From positions 3,886,385 through 3,950,384 of the forward strand of contig CM035352.1 in assembly GCA_020137815.1 (NCBI GenBank): DNA of 64,000 nt. The letters run 5' to 3'. Shown piece by piece: positions 27,737-40,400 of this stretch (position 1 is the first letter of the stretch; every line of letters begins with the position of its first letter). The notes beneath the pieces are model-generated. The model did not search any database. It saw nothing but the letters and a program-made list of their open reading frames with translations, and had not been told where the DNA came from. The position numbers were made by a program, and so were the translations under genes. This stretch comes from Hormiphora californensis (taxonomy: Eukaryota > Ctenophora > Tentaculata > Cydippida > Pleurobrachiidae).

Positions 27737-29410
27737 GGGTAGACCGGGGTAATTTGGACGGTTTTGGCATTCAATTGGTATTTCAAGAGCCATTAATTTA
27801 CTTAATCAATTAGTTAGCTACTCAATTTGTGCAACGGAACCTTTATCTTGAGCCTCAGAACAAATTTGAATCGAAAACATAACTTTTAGATAGCTAATTA
27901 ACCTTGTTAATGAAGGTAAGTCGGAATATTTTTGATCGCGAGACACGGGGCAATTTGGACTAGTGGCTTCTAGACCAATCACAATGCGCGCATTCGATCA
28001 CGTGACCGCGACACACCACATTGCCCCAGCTGTAAATCTGTGATGTAAATCAGACCGAGGCTGGGGCTATTTGGACAAACTTAGATTGTAGCCACAGTTT
28101 TTGAGATATCGATTTCAAACTTTTCAGTCATCTAGTAATTTAGTATCCCGTGCTATTCCTTTTTTCAAAATTAGTTAATTAAGTAGTAATTAGCCTAATT
28201 AACCAAAAAATTAAGTGTTCATCAGATCTATATCTATAGGGTGCATTTTCGAAAGCTCAGGATTAGCCTAGTCGATTAGAAAAAGATTTAATCTAATCCC
28301 AAATAGGATTTTTGAGAAAATCGACATCAAAGATCAAAAAACCACAAATAAAGCTACGGTTTTCAAAGGAATGCTGTTTGTGTTTTCAGGTGCTTACAAG
28401 GCCAGAAATTACTATTATGGGGATCCAGTCTAATTAATCATGTTAGTGGCCGATTCCCACTCAATACAATTCCCTGGGGTTACTATAGCAACGGAGTTTG
28501 TTACCATAGTAACCGGCGAATTTGCATTAATGTACTATTTTCTTGCTCCAAATTCACCCATTACATCCGTATTATTAGACTATCGATTATTTAAACATGA
28601 TTGTGAGTCACAATGAGACATCAGACTACCTTCAGTTACCAGCCAGTCAGGGGCTTTGGTTATCAAATGTATGCCTATTGCTCTAAGTTAGCCTGTAATT
28701 TATCCCTTTATTCAGTTATATCAGCTGCATATGAATGATTATCATGATAAAACACTACTTTTGGTCATCAAAGCACCAGTCCTAGATATTCTGGAGCACC
28801 CTATGAAGTTGGTTTGTCGAATGCCACACCATGTATTGACTTGTTACCTTGGCAACCAGAGAATTGGTTGTAAAATGCGCCTTTTTTCTATTTTTTTGGT
28901 CTATTTACTCAGTTTTAGCCATCTATATTGATTGAATAGGATAATTATGAAAGCAGGTTGTCTATGGTTACCATAGAAACGAGTATAATGGCGCCATGAG
29001 GCCAATTTGTTTTAACCAATTTGCCCCATGGGGCAATTTGGTCTAGTCCAAATTGCCCCATGGGGCAATCTGGATTATGACCGAATTGCCCCCGATTTTT
29101 TCGTCCGAATTGCCCCAAATTGTCCGAATTGCCCCGCTTCATTAAAATGCCAATTAGCTAATTAAATCGAAAGCTAATGTCATTTTGATGATGAAACTGA
29201 ATAGAAAAGTATCATATTGTGAAATTCTGACCCTTAATTTAAATAATTATCATAATTAAGTTTACCGAAATAAAGTTTAACTTTAAAGTCGTCATTTTTC
29301 GTTATTTCACACTAAACACCACAATTTAAAAGTCCCATATAAATCACTAGTCCACATTGCCCCGTCCTGTGACCACATTGCCCCACCGTCCAAATTACCC
29401 CGGTCTACCC
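27737..29410. mobile_element. 1674-bp TA-flanked non-autonomous element with perfect inverted ends
   Basis: Starts GGGTAGACCGGGGTAATTTG and ends in the exact inverse; 25 bases pair perfectly. TA duplications at 27735-27736 and 29411-29412. The interior repeats the end motif in both orientations (GGGGCAATTTGGAC near 27949, GGGGCAATTTGGTC near 29032, several AATTGCCCC copies at 29040-29135) and otherwise looks non-coding. The empty target site survives in the neighbouring duplicate. The TA duplication fits Tc1/mariner-type or related cut-and-paste elements; no transposase seen. Confidence 0.85.
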
Positions 29411-29479
29411 TAACTATTAACTGGCGTTAAAAATGTATAGCGTATGTAACATGAATTTCGTTCACTTGTATATTTTTGG

Positions 29480-29552
29480 GGTTTGGTAGCTTAGTGGTAT
29501 AGTTCCGAGCATGTCTCTCTGGAGGTCCCTGGTTCAATTCCCGGTCAAACCC
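29480..29552 (+). tRNA. tRNA-like sequence, probably a degenerate tRNA or Pol III element head
   Basis: GGTTTGG pairs with TCAAACC as an acceptor stem. TAGCTTAGTGG fits the internal A box and GGTTCAATTCC fits the B box at normal spacing. The D arm is weak, the T stem (CCTGG/CCCGG) has a central mismatch, and the anticodon stem (CCGAG/CTCTGG) needs a bulge, leaving the anticodon uncertain (GTC possible). It is more likely a pseudogene or SINE head than a working tRNA. Confidence 0.4.
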
Positions 29553-30176
29553 AGTATTTTTCGATTTTCTTCCCTATTTAATTCTTGCTCAGATCTCTTT
29601 ATTCAGAATAACTTGTATATTTTGTTAAAATCTTTTCAATCTACGCCAATCTAGTTTACTTCATTGATGTTTCAGGTTTGCACATGTAATGTGGTCTCAT
29701 TGACATAAGTTTGTCTGTTTGTGTCATGGGGAGCCGTGGTATATTATCTGACCTAATTTCGAAAATTCCATAACTATTAACTGGCGTTAAAAATGTATAG
29801 CGTGTGTAATATGAATTTCGTTCACTTGTCCATATATGGAGTAAAGTTCAAAGTATTTTAGTATTATGCATTTATTGCAGATATGAGTAACCATCCATGC
29901 CGTGTGGTTGCTTTACAATTCTCTTCTGAAAATGTTTGGTCAAATGTGCAATGAAAAAAAACATGACCATATATTTTTCAAGCTACGCCAATCTAGTTTA
30001 CTTCATTGCTGTTTTACCTTGTAAATTGTGTTGTTTAAAGTTCTTCTCCTTAATATTTTAGAATGCAGAGGAGTATAATTATAACCCAAAGTGATTGTAC
30101 CAGTGAGAGGAAACTGTAACTGTTTTCACAACCTCCAATCACCCCTCAACAATTCAAATATCTACCCATTTTGAAG

Positions 30177-33100
30177 ATGATCTTTCTAGTTCTACTTCTC
30201 CCCTTGTTTACACTCGCCCAAGTACAAGACGAGAGTCGGAGGTTGCAAGTATTCGCTCAATACGCCTCAACACAAATCAACGATAAGTTAAACTATAATG
30301 CTTCGTTCACCAACATTCAAGAGGCCTTTGCTAACGTATCGGTATGTATATATGATTATATTAGCAAGTTCAGTATTCACTATGCCAGTTCCATCAAGAT
30401 TAACTCTCTCTTTAGTCAATGTATCTTTATATTTCTCTCCTCAACAAAAGCAACGATCTCAGTATTCTTTATGGGTTCCATAATCAAACCAAATTGGATT
30501 TTTCACTCCTCAGTACTCGACGGAATATAGGATTGCAGGTCGATTGGAGGTCATTACTAACGGTACGGGCCAGGTTCTAAAAAGGCTTGAGAGGATGATT
30601 GAGAGGACAGCAGTTAGAGCCGAACAAGTTTACTACCAGACAGAACCAGTCCCAAATATCACGTGAGAACTATGTATTACAGACCATGTAAAATTGTTAA
30701 TTTTTCAAACCTCGGTTTACCATTTAATAATCATCCAAGAGGAATATCCAGTAAATTTTGGGTTCATGACTATGTTCTATAATACCTATTTATTGCTAAT
30801 TTGAGAAGGCTCATAGGTTCTGTATTTGGAGAATTTATTTTTGTCCATATACATTCCTAAAATTTACATGTTGTACGTTATTATTTGGCATTCACCCACC
30901 CTCCCAGGTTCTATGAGGGGGACCTGACGCATTATTCAATAAAAGGCGACATGTTGTACCAGAATGAACCCAACTTCACAGACCGGAAGCCCCCGCTAAA
31001 ACTCTCGCCAACGGATGATCCAAGGTTTTTCACGTTAAACTATATCGGGGTTCTATTAAATCGAGGGCCAGTAAATCGGGGTCCGACTGTCAGATATTTG
31101 TTAGAGATTTAAAAAATTAATCGTAACTTTTTGCCAGGTTCGGAATTAAATTGAACAAAAATGAAAGTGTTGTGAGTGTAGCGGTTGACCAATTTAAAGG
31201 ACTCGACAACGTTCGACACGAAATTAAAATCACCGAACGGATGGAACAGCTGATGAAGAAAAACTTTGACGAAAACCAGGACGAACCATTTTTTCAATAT
31301 TTCGGTAAGAAATGATATGATCGTAGAAGTACGAATTTACCCCTGCACCTGCGTTAAAATTTCTCGGGTTGTATCGGTTTCAATGCCTGATCAGTACAAT
31401 CACGATAGTCATGCGGTTACTATAGCAACCATTTTACTTCCCCATCCAGGCACGGCAGCAGGTGTGACACGAATATATCCTGCTCACTACTTTCCAGAAT
31501 TTCGGCTACACCGCGGAAAACGAGAATACTACGATGGTCGGGATCAAAGTTGGTAAGTCCTCTTAATATTATTGAAACCCCCGATAGCTGTATTATCAGT
31601 CGTCTGACTTAATGACTTATTATTATACATATTATATTTTCTTCAAATTTACTACATAGTAAGCAGAAATAAGTTGAGACTACCCACGCAGATATAATAT
31701 AGAAGAATATAGAAGAATGAAACATCTTTTGCCCCTACTTTTGGATAAATGAAATGCTAAATGTATGCTTAATAAAACTATTAAACTCATATAGCTCCCT
31801 TAAACTCACAGGTATATTGATGGTACCTCGCCACCTAAAGACATCGTTTTTCTCATGGACCTATCTGGAACAATGTTCGGTCTAGCTCACACGACCTCGA
31901 TGGTGAGAAAAACGGTTCCATTCTAAACGATTCCATTTAGATCAAGTAAACCGAGTACAGTTATACTATTCTAAAACCCCCACGAAGTTTTCTCTATTTT
32001 ATTAATAATTTTATAACCCAACAGAATCTTTTAAAAGTCGTGTTCAACCATCTACCGGTGTCTGATTATGTAAATGTTATTGGGGTGACTGATTTCCCTA
32101 AACTGGTTTCTACATGCTTCAACGAAACACTAGAAAAGGGTAATTTAGTAACCATAGCAACCCCCTAGTAACCATAGCAACCATAGTTTTCAATTACTGC
32201 TTGTAAGCGCTGACAAATTTATGCTAGACAATTTTCCTTCCAGCAACTGATGAAGTGAAAGATAATCTTATGGACGCTTTACGAGACCAACCATTCGAAG
32301 AACCAGGGGGGACTTCTGACTTTTACCGGGCATTCAACATGTCCTTTGAAGTGTTCCAAGCGTCCATAAAAGCGGGGAAAACTAATCGTTGCTCAAGAAC
32401 AGTTGTGATATTCACCGACGGGATGACCGCTCTAAAGGGGATCAATGAGCACTTTTTAGACTTGAAGAAAACCACCGGTCTGGATGTTAACATTCTTGTT
32501 TTTCGAATAACAAGTTTCATGGAACGGAGCTGTAAGTTTCCTTTTTTCATCAAATCTTTAAACTATCTATTCGACTAAAGATGAGTTAATCCTTGATGGG
32601 TATCATTCCAGGTTTGCCCTCGTCACCTCAGTCAGCGGGTGTGGTATCCTTGGCCTGTGAGCTGGGAGGGGAATACATCCCACTTCGAGACAACACCGAT
32701 ATCTACCCTGCTTTCAACAACTTTACCGAATTCTTTGTTCCTGATTCCCACCATTATGATGAGGAAAATGGTCAGGTATCTCCCAAAACATAATTATATA
32801 ATCCAAGTCCAACAAATCTGTATCATATCTCTTGATGTTTTTCCTAAGTGCTGTGATAAATTACATAACCTGTATTTACCAAACATGATGATCGCTCAAT
32901 TCCCAAACCTAACACGCCCGTGCGAAATACAGCACACCAATAATCACTTGTGATGTTTCGAAAGTGTTGAATCCGGGCACTTAATAGTAGTTATGTCAGA
33001 TCTCTCCCTCTCCTTCTCTCCCCCACTCTCCCCCACTCTCCCTCTATCTCTTATATTGCAGTGGGATGACACAAATTTAAAATCGATTTGTGTGTCATAG

Positions 33101-36100
33101 ATTGCGAGAGGTTTGAGCAGTGGGGCGGGGTGCGAAAAATCCCTGCGATTGGACCCAAGGTAATCAGGACCAGCTGCATAGGTCTTCCTGCCAGGGGTAT
33201 ATAGAGACCCTGCTCTCCTGGACACCTCTCACTACCAATCATCACAACAGCAGTGTTTCAACCACCATCCTGACTGTTAAAATGCTGATACTCTTCCTAC
33301 TGCCCGCTACAATCCTCGCCGCTTCCATGGATCACGCTGCCCGATACAATAACTTATTGATGAATGAGGAGGGGGAGGCCATCTTCTATGCCAAGAGGGA
33401 TGTGGAGGGGGAAGTCATTGAGGACCAACTTGGAGAGGCACTTTTCTACGCCAAGAGGTCTACAACGGACGATATTATTGAGAGTGAAAGCGGCCAGGCC
33501 CTATTCTACGCAAAACGTTCTGAGGGAAGTGAGGAGGAGGGTGCTTTGTTCTACGAAAAAAGGTCAGCCGACCAGGAAACCATTTTGAATGAGGAGGGGG
33601 ACGCGATTTTCTACGCTAAACGTTCAGCTAACGATGTCATCTCCAATGAGGCAGGGGATGCCATCTTCTACGCAAAAAGAGCCGCTGAAATTATCGAGAG
33701 CGAAGAGGGAGAAGCGATTTTCTACGCCAAGAGGGAGGCAGATGATACAATCTTGAACGAGGAGGGCGACGCAATATTCTATGCGAAGCGATCTGCAGAT
33801 ATGCCCCACCTAACTGCTGAGGAAGTGGAAGCGGAGAGGATAAAAGCAATGGAGCTGTACCACAAGGTCGGCGAGTTCTTAGGATTCAACTGATATGGGG
33901 AGCTAGCCGATCGATGGATGGAGAACAGCTACGACAAGGGATACTATTATATTATGAGCACACTTTTGTCCAGTTTTAATAAATATAAACCGAGAGTTTT
34001 ATATTTTGTAACAAACCAATAATAATCAATAATCACGTACCATAATCACTGACACACCATGAAACTGAATAATTGTATTCATAACACTATAATCCTGTAG
34101 GAGATACAATCGAAATGGACCCACATCATCCACAGTTACAACAAAATGGGTTTAATGGCGACCCTGGTGAAACCTGTTATCGTGGCGAGAGACTATGACT
34201 TTTACGACTATCACCGAAATGGTTGGTGAACGAAAGGGCGGAAACTTTCTTCTAAAATAGCAGACATTGATTTGAGATAAGAGGGCCAGTACAAGCTTTG
34301 GGCCTGATCTGAAGCTGTAAAAGATGAGTCATCTAAAGACGTTTCATTTTAGATAACTTTACGTTGCCGACACCAGCGATAGTAAAAATGGAGCGTGAAA
34401 GAGTTCGAAACTCTGTCAACTCGACCTCAAAACTGCTTGGTGTGGTGGCCATTGAATATCCACTTTTCCGATCACTAGGTATGGCGTAAGTATCAGCTGG
34501 TAGCCTGTCTGACAACTTAGGTGGGGTCCGCGGCGCCAGACAGCGGGTCGCTGTGTTTCAAGGACCTATATTTTGATGACTTCCTACCCTTAGAAAGGGG
34601 AAGATATGAGGGGCAATTAGGACTTAGTTTGATGATATCAATTTGATGACGTTCTGATGCGATGACTTTCATGGTAGAAGCTGTAACCAACAACTATAAT
34701 AATTCCCACATAGTAACGGAGAGTGTTTTGGGTAACTTTGTTCGAGTGATAACCATGAAGGAGGAACATATTCTAACCCATCCAGAAATCAGGGAATACT
34801 CCCGACTCTTTGAGTTCCAGCAGGTACATTTCAACTTAAACCATAGTGGGTGCATAAACGTCCGCCTTATAGCAAGGAACTCTGTTATATCGACTAAAGT
34901 TTATAAGCCACTATACATAAAACCGGGTTTTCTAAAACACTCGTGTTTGTTATTATAAAACCGTGTATATATAATATTTTTCCAATTCCTAATTTAATTC
35001 AAAATTTCACTTGGTATCGGGTTAAATGAGCTCCTACGATCATTCTAAAACATTTTATCACAAAGTTTTGGCTCTACCATGGCCCAATTACGTTGGCACG
35101 AGCTATGCCCATATATGGGCATATTCATTTCAAAAAGTCTGTTTTAGGGCGTTATTTCGAACAAAACACACATACCAATCGTCTCGTGACAACTTATACA
35201 ACTGTTACTTTCAGTTTGAGCCTTCAGATATCCACTTTATGAACAAAAATAAAAAATTTTCTCCCTTTTTTTTCTTGCTAATTTTACCAACTTGCAGAAT
35301 CGTGGGGACGAATTTTAATTTTTTTAGTTTTTTCTTGGTGGAAAGCAAATTTCGGTTGTAATCGACTAATTTTGGCCTGCGGAACACGATCCCGTTCATG
35401 AAAAAGCTCTCAAAATTGAAGAACATGTCCAAAATGAACATTTTTTGTCAAAAATGAACATTTTTTTGTCAAAAATGAACATTTTTAGGTCAAAAATGAA
35501 CTTTAGCATCATTTAATGATGCATATCAATTCCTGTCAGTTTCGAGGTGCTGAACACAATCCTGATCATAAAAAGTTGATATCAAGAACATGCAAAAACT
35601 GGTGAAAACCACACATATTTTCCTGTATTTACCATTTTTCGGTTAAAAACTACACTTTTTAAATCGCGATGCCAACGTAACTGACAAACACTATCCCGAT
35701 TCTGTTTTGCTGATGTGATAGAGAATTGTCCATAGTTTCACATAAGCTAGATACTGAATTTGAAATAGCACACCCTAATATATATCTCATAGAAATATAA
35801 AATAGAATGCAGCATGGGATTCACACTTGACACTAAAGCTCACCGTGCTTTGCAGGTAGAATCGAGCCCAAATCCGAAACAAATTGGGAAGATACAGGGC
35901 AGTCACAGTGAGTTGAACCATCTGTATTTGAGTCTCCCTGTCTTCTTTACTCCCCTGTACGGTCCCCCGGGCCGGGATACTCTAGTGTGGACTAACTACA
36001 AGGTAAACGTTTATAAAACAGTGAGAAACGGACATTGGACAACTTATTTTTTTAGAACCATTCATTATGATACAACTTATGATAACTAGATAAGTAATTT

Positions 36101-37318
36101 AATCAAATAATTAATTTTAATAGTCCCGTGTCCGGGCCTTCTTGGAAGCATATTAACACCTCATATCACTATAGGTGAACCCGATAGGTGACTCTCCCTT
36201 CACAGTCGGTCTATCAGTCCCACTACTTCTCAACTACCAGTACCAGTTCAACAACACTAATGATATCGATACAGGAAGGGCTGCCCTCCTGGCGTATCAG
36301 GCTAATATCAGCTTTAGAAGCCGTCTTGCTAGTGGGTGTAAACCCGTTATAGACTTCTTGGTGAGTTTCACTGGGACCAACCAGATTAGTATAGCACAAT
36401 GATTTTGTACATGAATAATGATCTATGATGCTGTACATGATGGAGTATATAATGATCTGCAAATTTCTCTCATAACTCATATTTTAGAAACAAAAGAACT
36501 TTGATCCTTCTTCTTCTGCACAGAGTGAGATAGAAAACAAGGAAGATTTGGGTGATATGATTTTGAGGGGTTTCATGGTTTCCACCGACTCCGCTGCTGA
36601 AGTTCCTGCTCACCTGGTGTGCCTGCATGATCTCTACCTGCCTACTCTTATGGAGGGATACGCACTACGTCGGGTGAGTTCTCGACACACAAACTATAGC
36701 TTAGGTCTGAAATTTAACTGATGAACCCGAAGGAGCAAACAAAATCCCCAACTGAGAACTATATGGCTGATAACCACTAAATGCCTATCCTTGATCTCTG
36801 TTTCCTTTATCAAGAGCTAGAAAAATGAAACCTTGATCTCTATTTCCTTTATCAGGAGCTAGAGAAGTGGAACCAGGACGGAGGACGGAAGAAGATTTTC
36901 TTTCACTCCCCAACAGGCACAATCTACATGTCACCTAAACGGTAGGGTTTTTAATCACTTCAATTCATCGTTCCTATATCTGTATTCTGTCATTCTCCAC
37001 ACCAACCGAAATGGTAGTAGGTAGTATAGACCCACCAAAGTCCAGTCCTGAAAATGCCTTTTAACATTATGCTACTTGATCACATTCTCAGTGTACTGTT
37101 GGTACAGATTTTGACCAGTATAAAGCCTGTATAAAGCCTATTTTCACAGTCACATGTATGATAGTGATATGATAATGATATTCACATATCGTTTACATGC
37201 CACCATTGTACAGCTCTCTTGTTTTGTATAAAATATGTGGCTCCTCCATGCCATCTCCTCTTTTATTTGTATCGAGCCATCTCCGATGTGGCCGTGTACA
37301 AGAGAGGGGGGAGAGAGA

Positions 37319-37415
<97 letters not shown>

Positions 37416-40400
37416 GGGTGAGTGAAAGAGCATACATTTCATATTGTGTGTCTCTATCAATTACATTACTTTGTTGTATGTACAACAACTCTTTCACTAT
37501 GATATATGAATGTGGGAAAGCGACAGAGCGAGACGACTATTGTATCATGGTAGGAGGGGGTGTGATCAGATCGAATAAAAAGAACACATTTTAAAAACAG
37601 AAAAGATAGTTGTGTTAGGAAAATACACGTGGAAGTAAGTTACGGGACTTTAAATAAAAAGAGAAATCATAATAGCGACTGACAAACTTGTTACCCTTGT
37701 CCATGACCCAGTATCGGTAGGATGAGATGCGGGAGAAATATATAATCGGGTTGACAAGAGAGTTCATACTGATCAGAAGGATATCTGAGATATTCCAGGA
37801 GTAGTTATACATGAAGGGAGTGTCATAAAAGTGGGCCGGGTACACAAGATCCTTGTCCATCTCAATAATAGTCCACAAGACATAGTTCGCCACGAGGGGA
37901 ATATTAAACAGAATGTAGACCAATGTCATGATGATAATTGTACACGATGCTGAATACTTCTTATCTTGACAGTCCTGATCCACACTCGGGGTTGTGGTTC
38001 TCACCCACACACAAGATATAATGCAACTGATGGTGATGGGCAGGATAGGAAGAGCCTGGACGATAATATCTAACACAGTGTCGAGTTGGTTCCAAATAGC
38101 ATTGATGCCTTCGTCCCAGCAGTAGATTTCAGACCCGGTGTAAATGAAAGTTGTCTTCCCCAATACGAGAGGTATGGTCTGGTTCAGGATGAGGTAAATT
38201 AGAAACACAGCCACTATGATAAGAATACTCCTCTTGGGTATCTGTACAAACGGTTTGATGAGGATCAAAGTCCGAGATATACTCAGTATGGCCACGAGAA
38301 AGACAGAAAAACTAGCCTGACCCTTGGCAAACATGCCCACCACCGTACAGATGAAGGGGAAATCGTAGAGCGTGGGTTTCCGCGAGTTTCCTAAACTTGG
38401 GATAACGGGAAATGTCATGAAACAGATAATCATATCATTGAGTGATATAAACAGGTACAGATAAGTGGGGACGTCCTTCTTCTTGCTATAAAAGTAGGTA
38501 AACGCAGTGAGGTTGGAGAAGGTTCCCACGGTGAAAACAATCACGTAGATTGACAGAAGGACATAGTCTGCGGTAACTGAGAATTGTTCTTCCAGAGGTA
38601 TGTCGGAGTCATTTCCCATCTGATCATGACGTGTTTAAATAGTTAGTTGAACTTGTACAATGAAATGGCAAGTAATAAAAGGTACATGCTAGTGGTACAC
38701 TTGAGAACTGTTAACATAACCACTAACAAGCATTGAAACTGGGGGGTTGGAGTAGGTCCTACACAGTGCAGTACAATATAGTGTGTTTGTATGTGGAATG
38801 ACCAGTAACTGGTCATATCAATAGAATTAACTGCAATAACCTGCCATCGCTCATCAACGATGATCAAGTAAATACAACGAATGATGAGTCATCATTATAG
38901 CTGTATTTGCTAAGGCAATCGACAACTCGATATGATATGTTACAGAATTCTTTGATTACGCTTTTTATCGGATAAAAATGGAATGCATTCTCTCCAGCTG
39001 GTAAGAGCGATAGAGCATGCAAAGAAGAAGTAGTTATGAAATTAAAGGACAACAAAGCATACATTATATATTGCTGAAGCAGCATATGTCATATATAACA
39101 TATGCTTTGAAACGTTGCATCATATATTTAATAGAAATGTCTGAGAACAATAAAACCCCTACTCATTTTGTCGGAAGTCGAGAACTAAACTTCCTCCTTG
39201 TCTGATATATCAGAAAATGAGGAAGTTTTTCTCTGCGTTGTTCTGTATATGAGAACAACGCAGAGAAAAAGAGTTGGACTCCTTGAAAAGCTTATCTTAC
39301 TTATACCTATCATCATTATGCCTACTAGTTATACATATTATTATAATATAGTAAATAACGATTTGTTTTAAACTTTGCTCAACGCATCGAGTCATGTACT
39401 AATTAAACGATTAATTCAAGAGCATCATTCAATCACCATGGCAAGATTAAAACAAACATCGCAGGTATTTGTCCCTTTGGAAGTCTCCTGTCTCATTGAA
39501 AAAGGCTCATGGTCGGATTATATATATAATGCGAGAGAAACCATGTAGAGAGATCAAAATAGACATAGAAAATAGAAATCTGGTAAAAGAAATGAACACG
39601 ATAGATCTCAATACGAAGAGAGGGAGGGGATAATAAAAAGAGATAGGGTAGAAGGAGTGAAAATATAGTGGATGTATATATGTATACGTCTCTGCTGCAG
39701 CAGGCTCGCATGCCGATTTGATCACTCTAATGAGAGCTGCACGCATCCATACAAACTAAACCCGAAGAAGATCCAAGCTGTTTTCTTACAGCATCATCTC
39801 AGAATCATCTCAATTACAGCTGGCAACCAGTCAACATCATGATAATTTAACAAAACTGATCGCCCTCAATTTAATGGACAACAACTAGCTAGAGGAATAT
39901 GTTTTATGAAACGGGACCTGGATAGCGAAACCAGCATAGGATAGAATAGATGGAAAAGCACATACATAGAAGAATGGTAGGACAGTGAATGATCATTTTT
40001 ACTAAAAAAGAGGGGCTTCTGTGTCGACTGAACGGGTGAATGATTCGGTTGGAGGACTAAAAAGGTCCTAAAAGTTCAATGCAATGGAGTAAAACAACAT
40101 ACAATGGTGGGCCGAGACAGAACTGAGACACACAGAGAGAGCACTGCTGGACAGTATATTATAGTTAATATAATTCTACCGGTATATGAATAATTGGTAG
40201 GGGTGGGCAATTATTTATATTTTCTTTCCCTCCACACTTCAACTATATTCTAGTCCGTACTATTTGGTAGTTTCTTTCTCTCTCTCTCTCTCCATTATAT
40301 ATTATCTCTCACTCTCTCACTCTCTCTTTATCTCTATAATACATCTATCCATCTCCCTCTCTTTCATTCTCCATCTCCCCCTCCCTCGTCTGTGAGGCTG

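Larger units (their letters stand above)
27629..29830. repeat. Diverged tandem duplication split by a transposon
   Basis: The sequence at 27629-27736 plus 29411-29471 matches 29676-29830 (shared blocks include GTCATGGGGAGCCGTGGTAT, CTGACCTAATTTCGAAAATT and AACTGGCGTTAAAAATGTAT). The left copy is interrupted by the 1.67-kb TA element; the right copy keeps the empty site TA at 29771-29772. The tRNA-like sequence lies between the copies. Confidence 0.85.

Noticed and set aside
33120-33281. Upstream in-frame extension of the peptide precursor (54 codons)
   Set aside because: It lies partly before the TATA box, is not hydrophobic, and would place the signal peptide internally.
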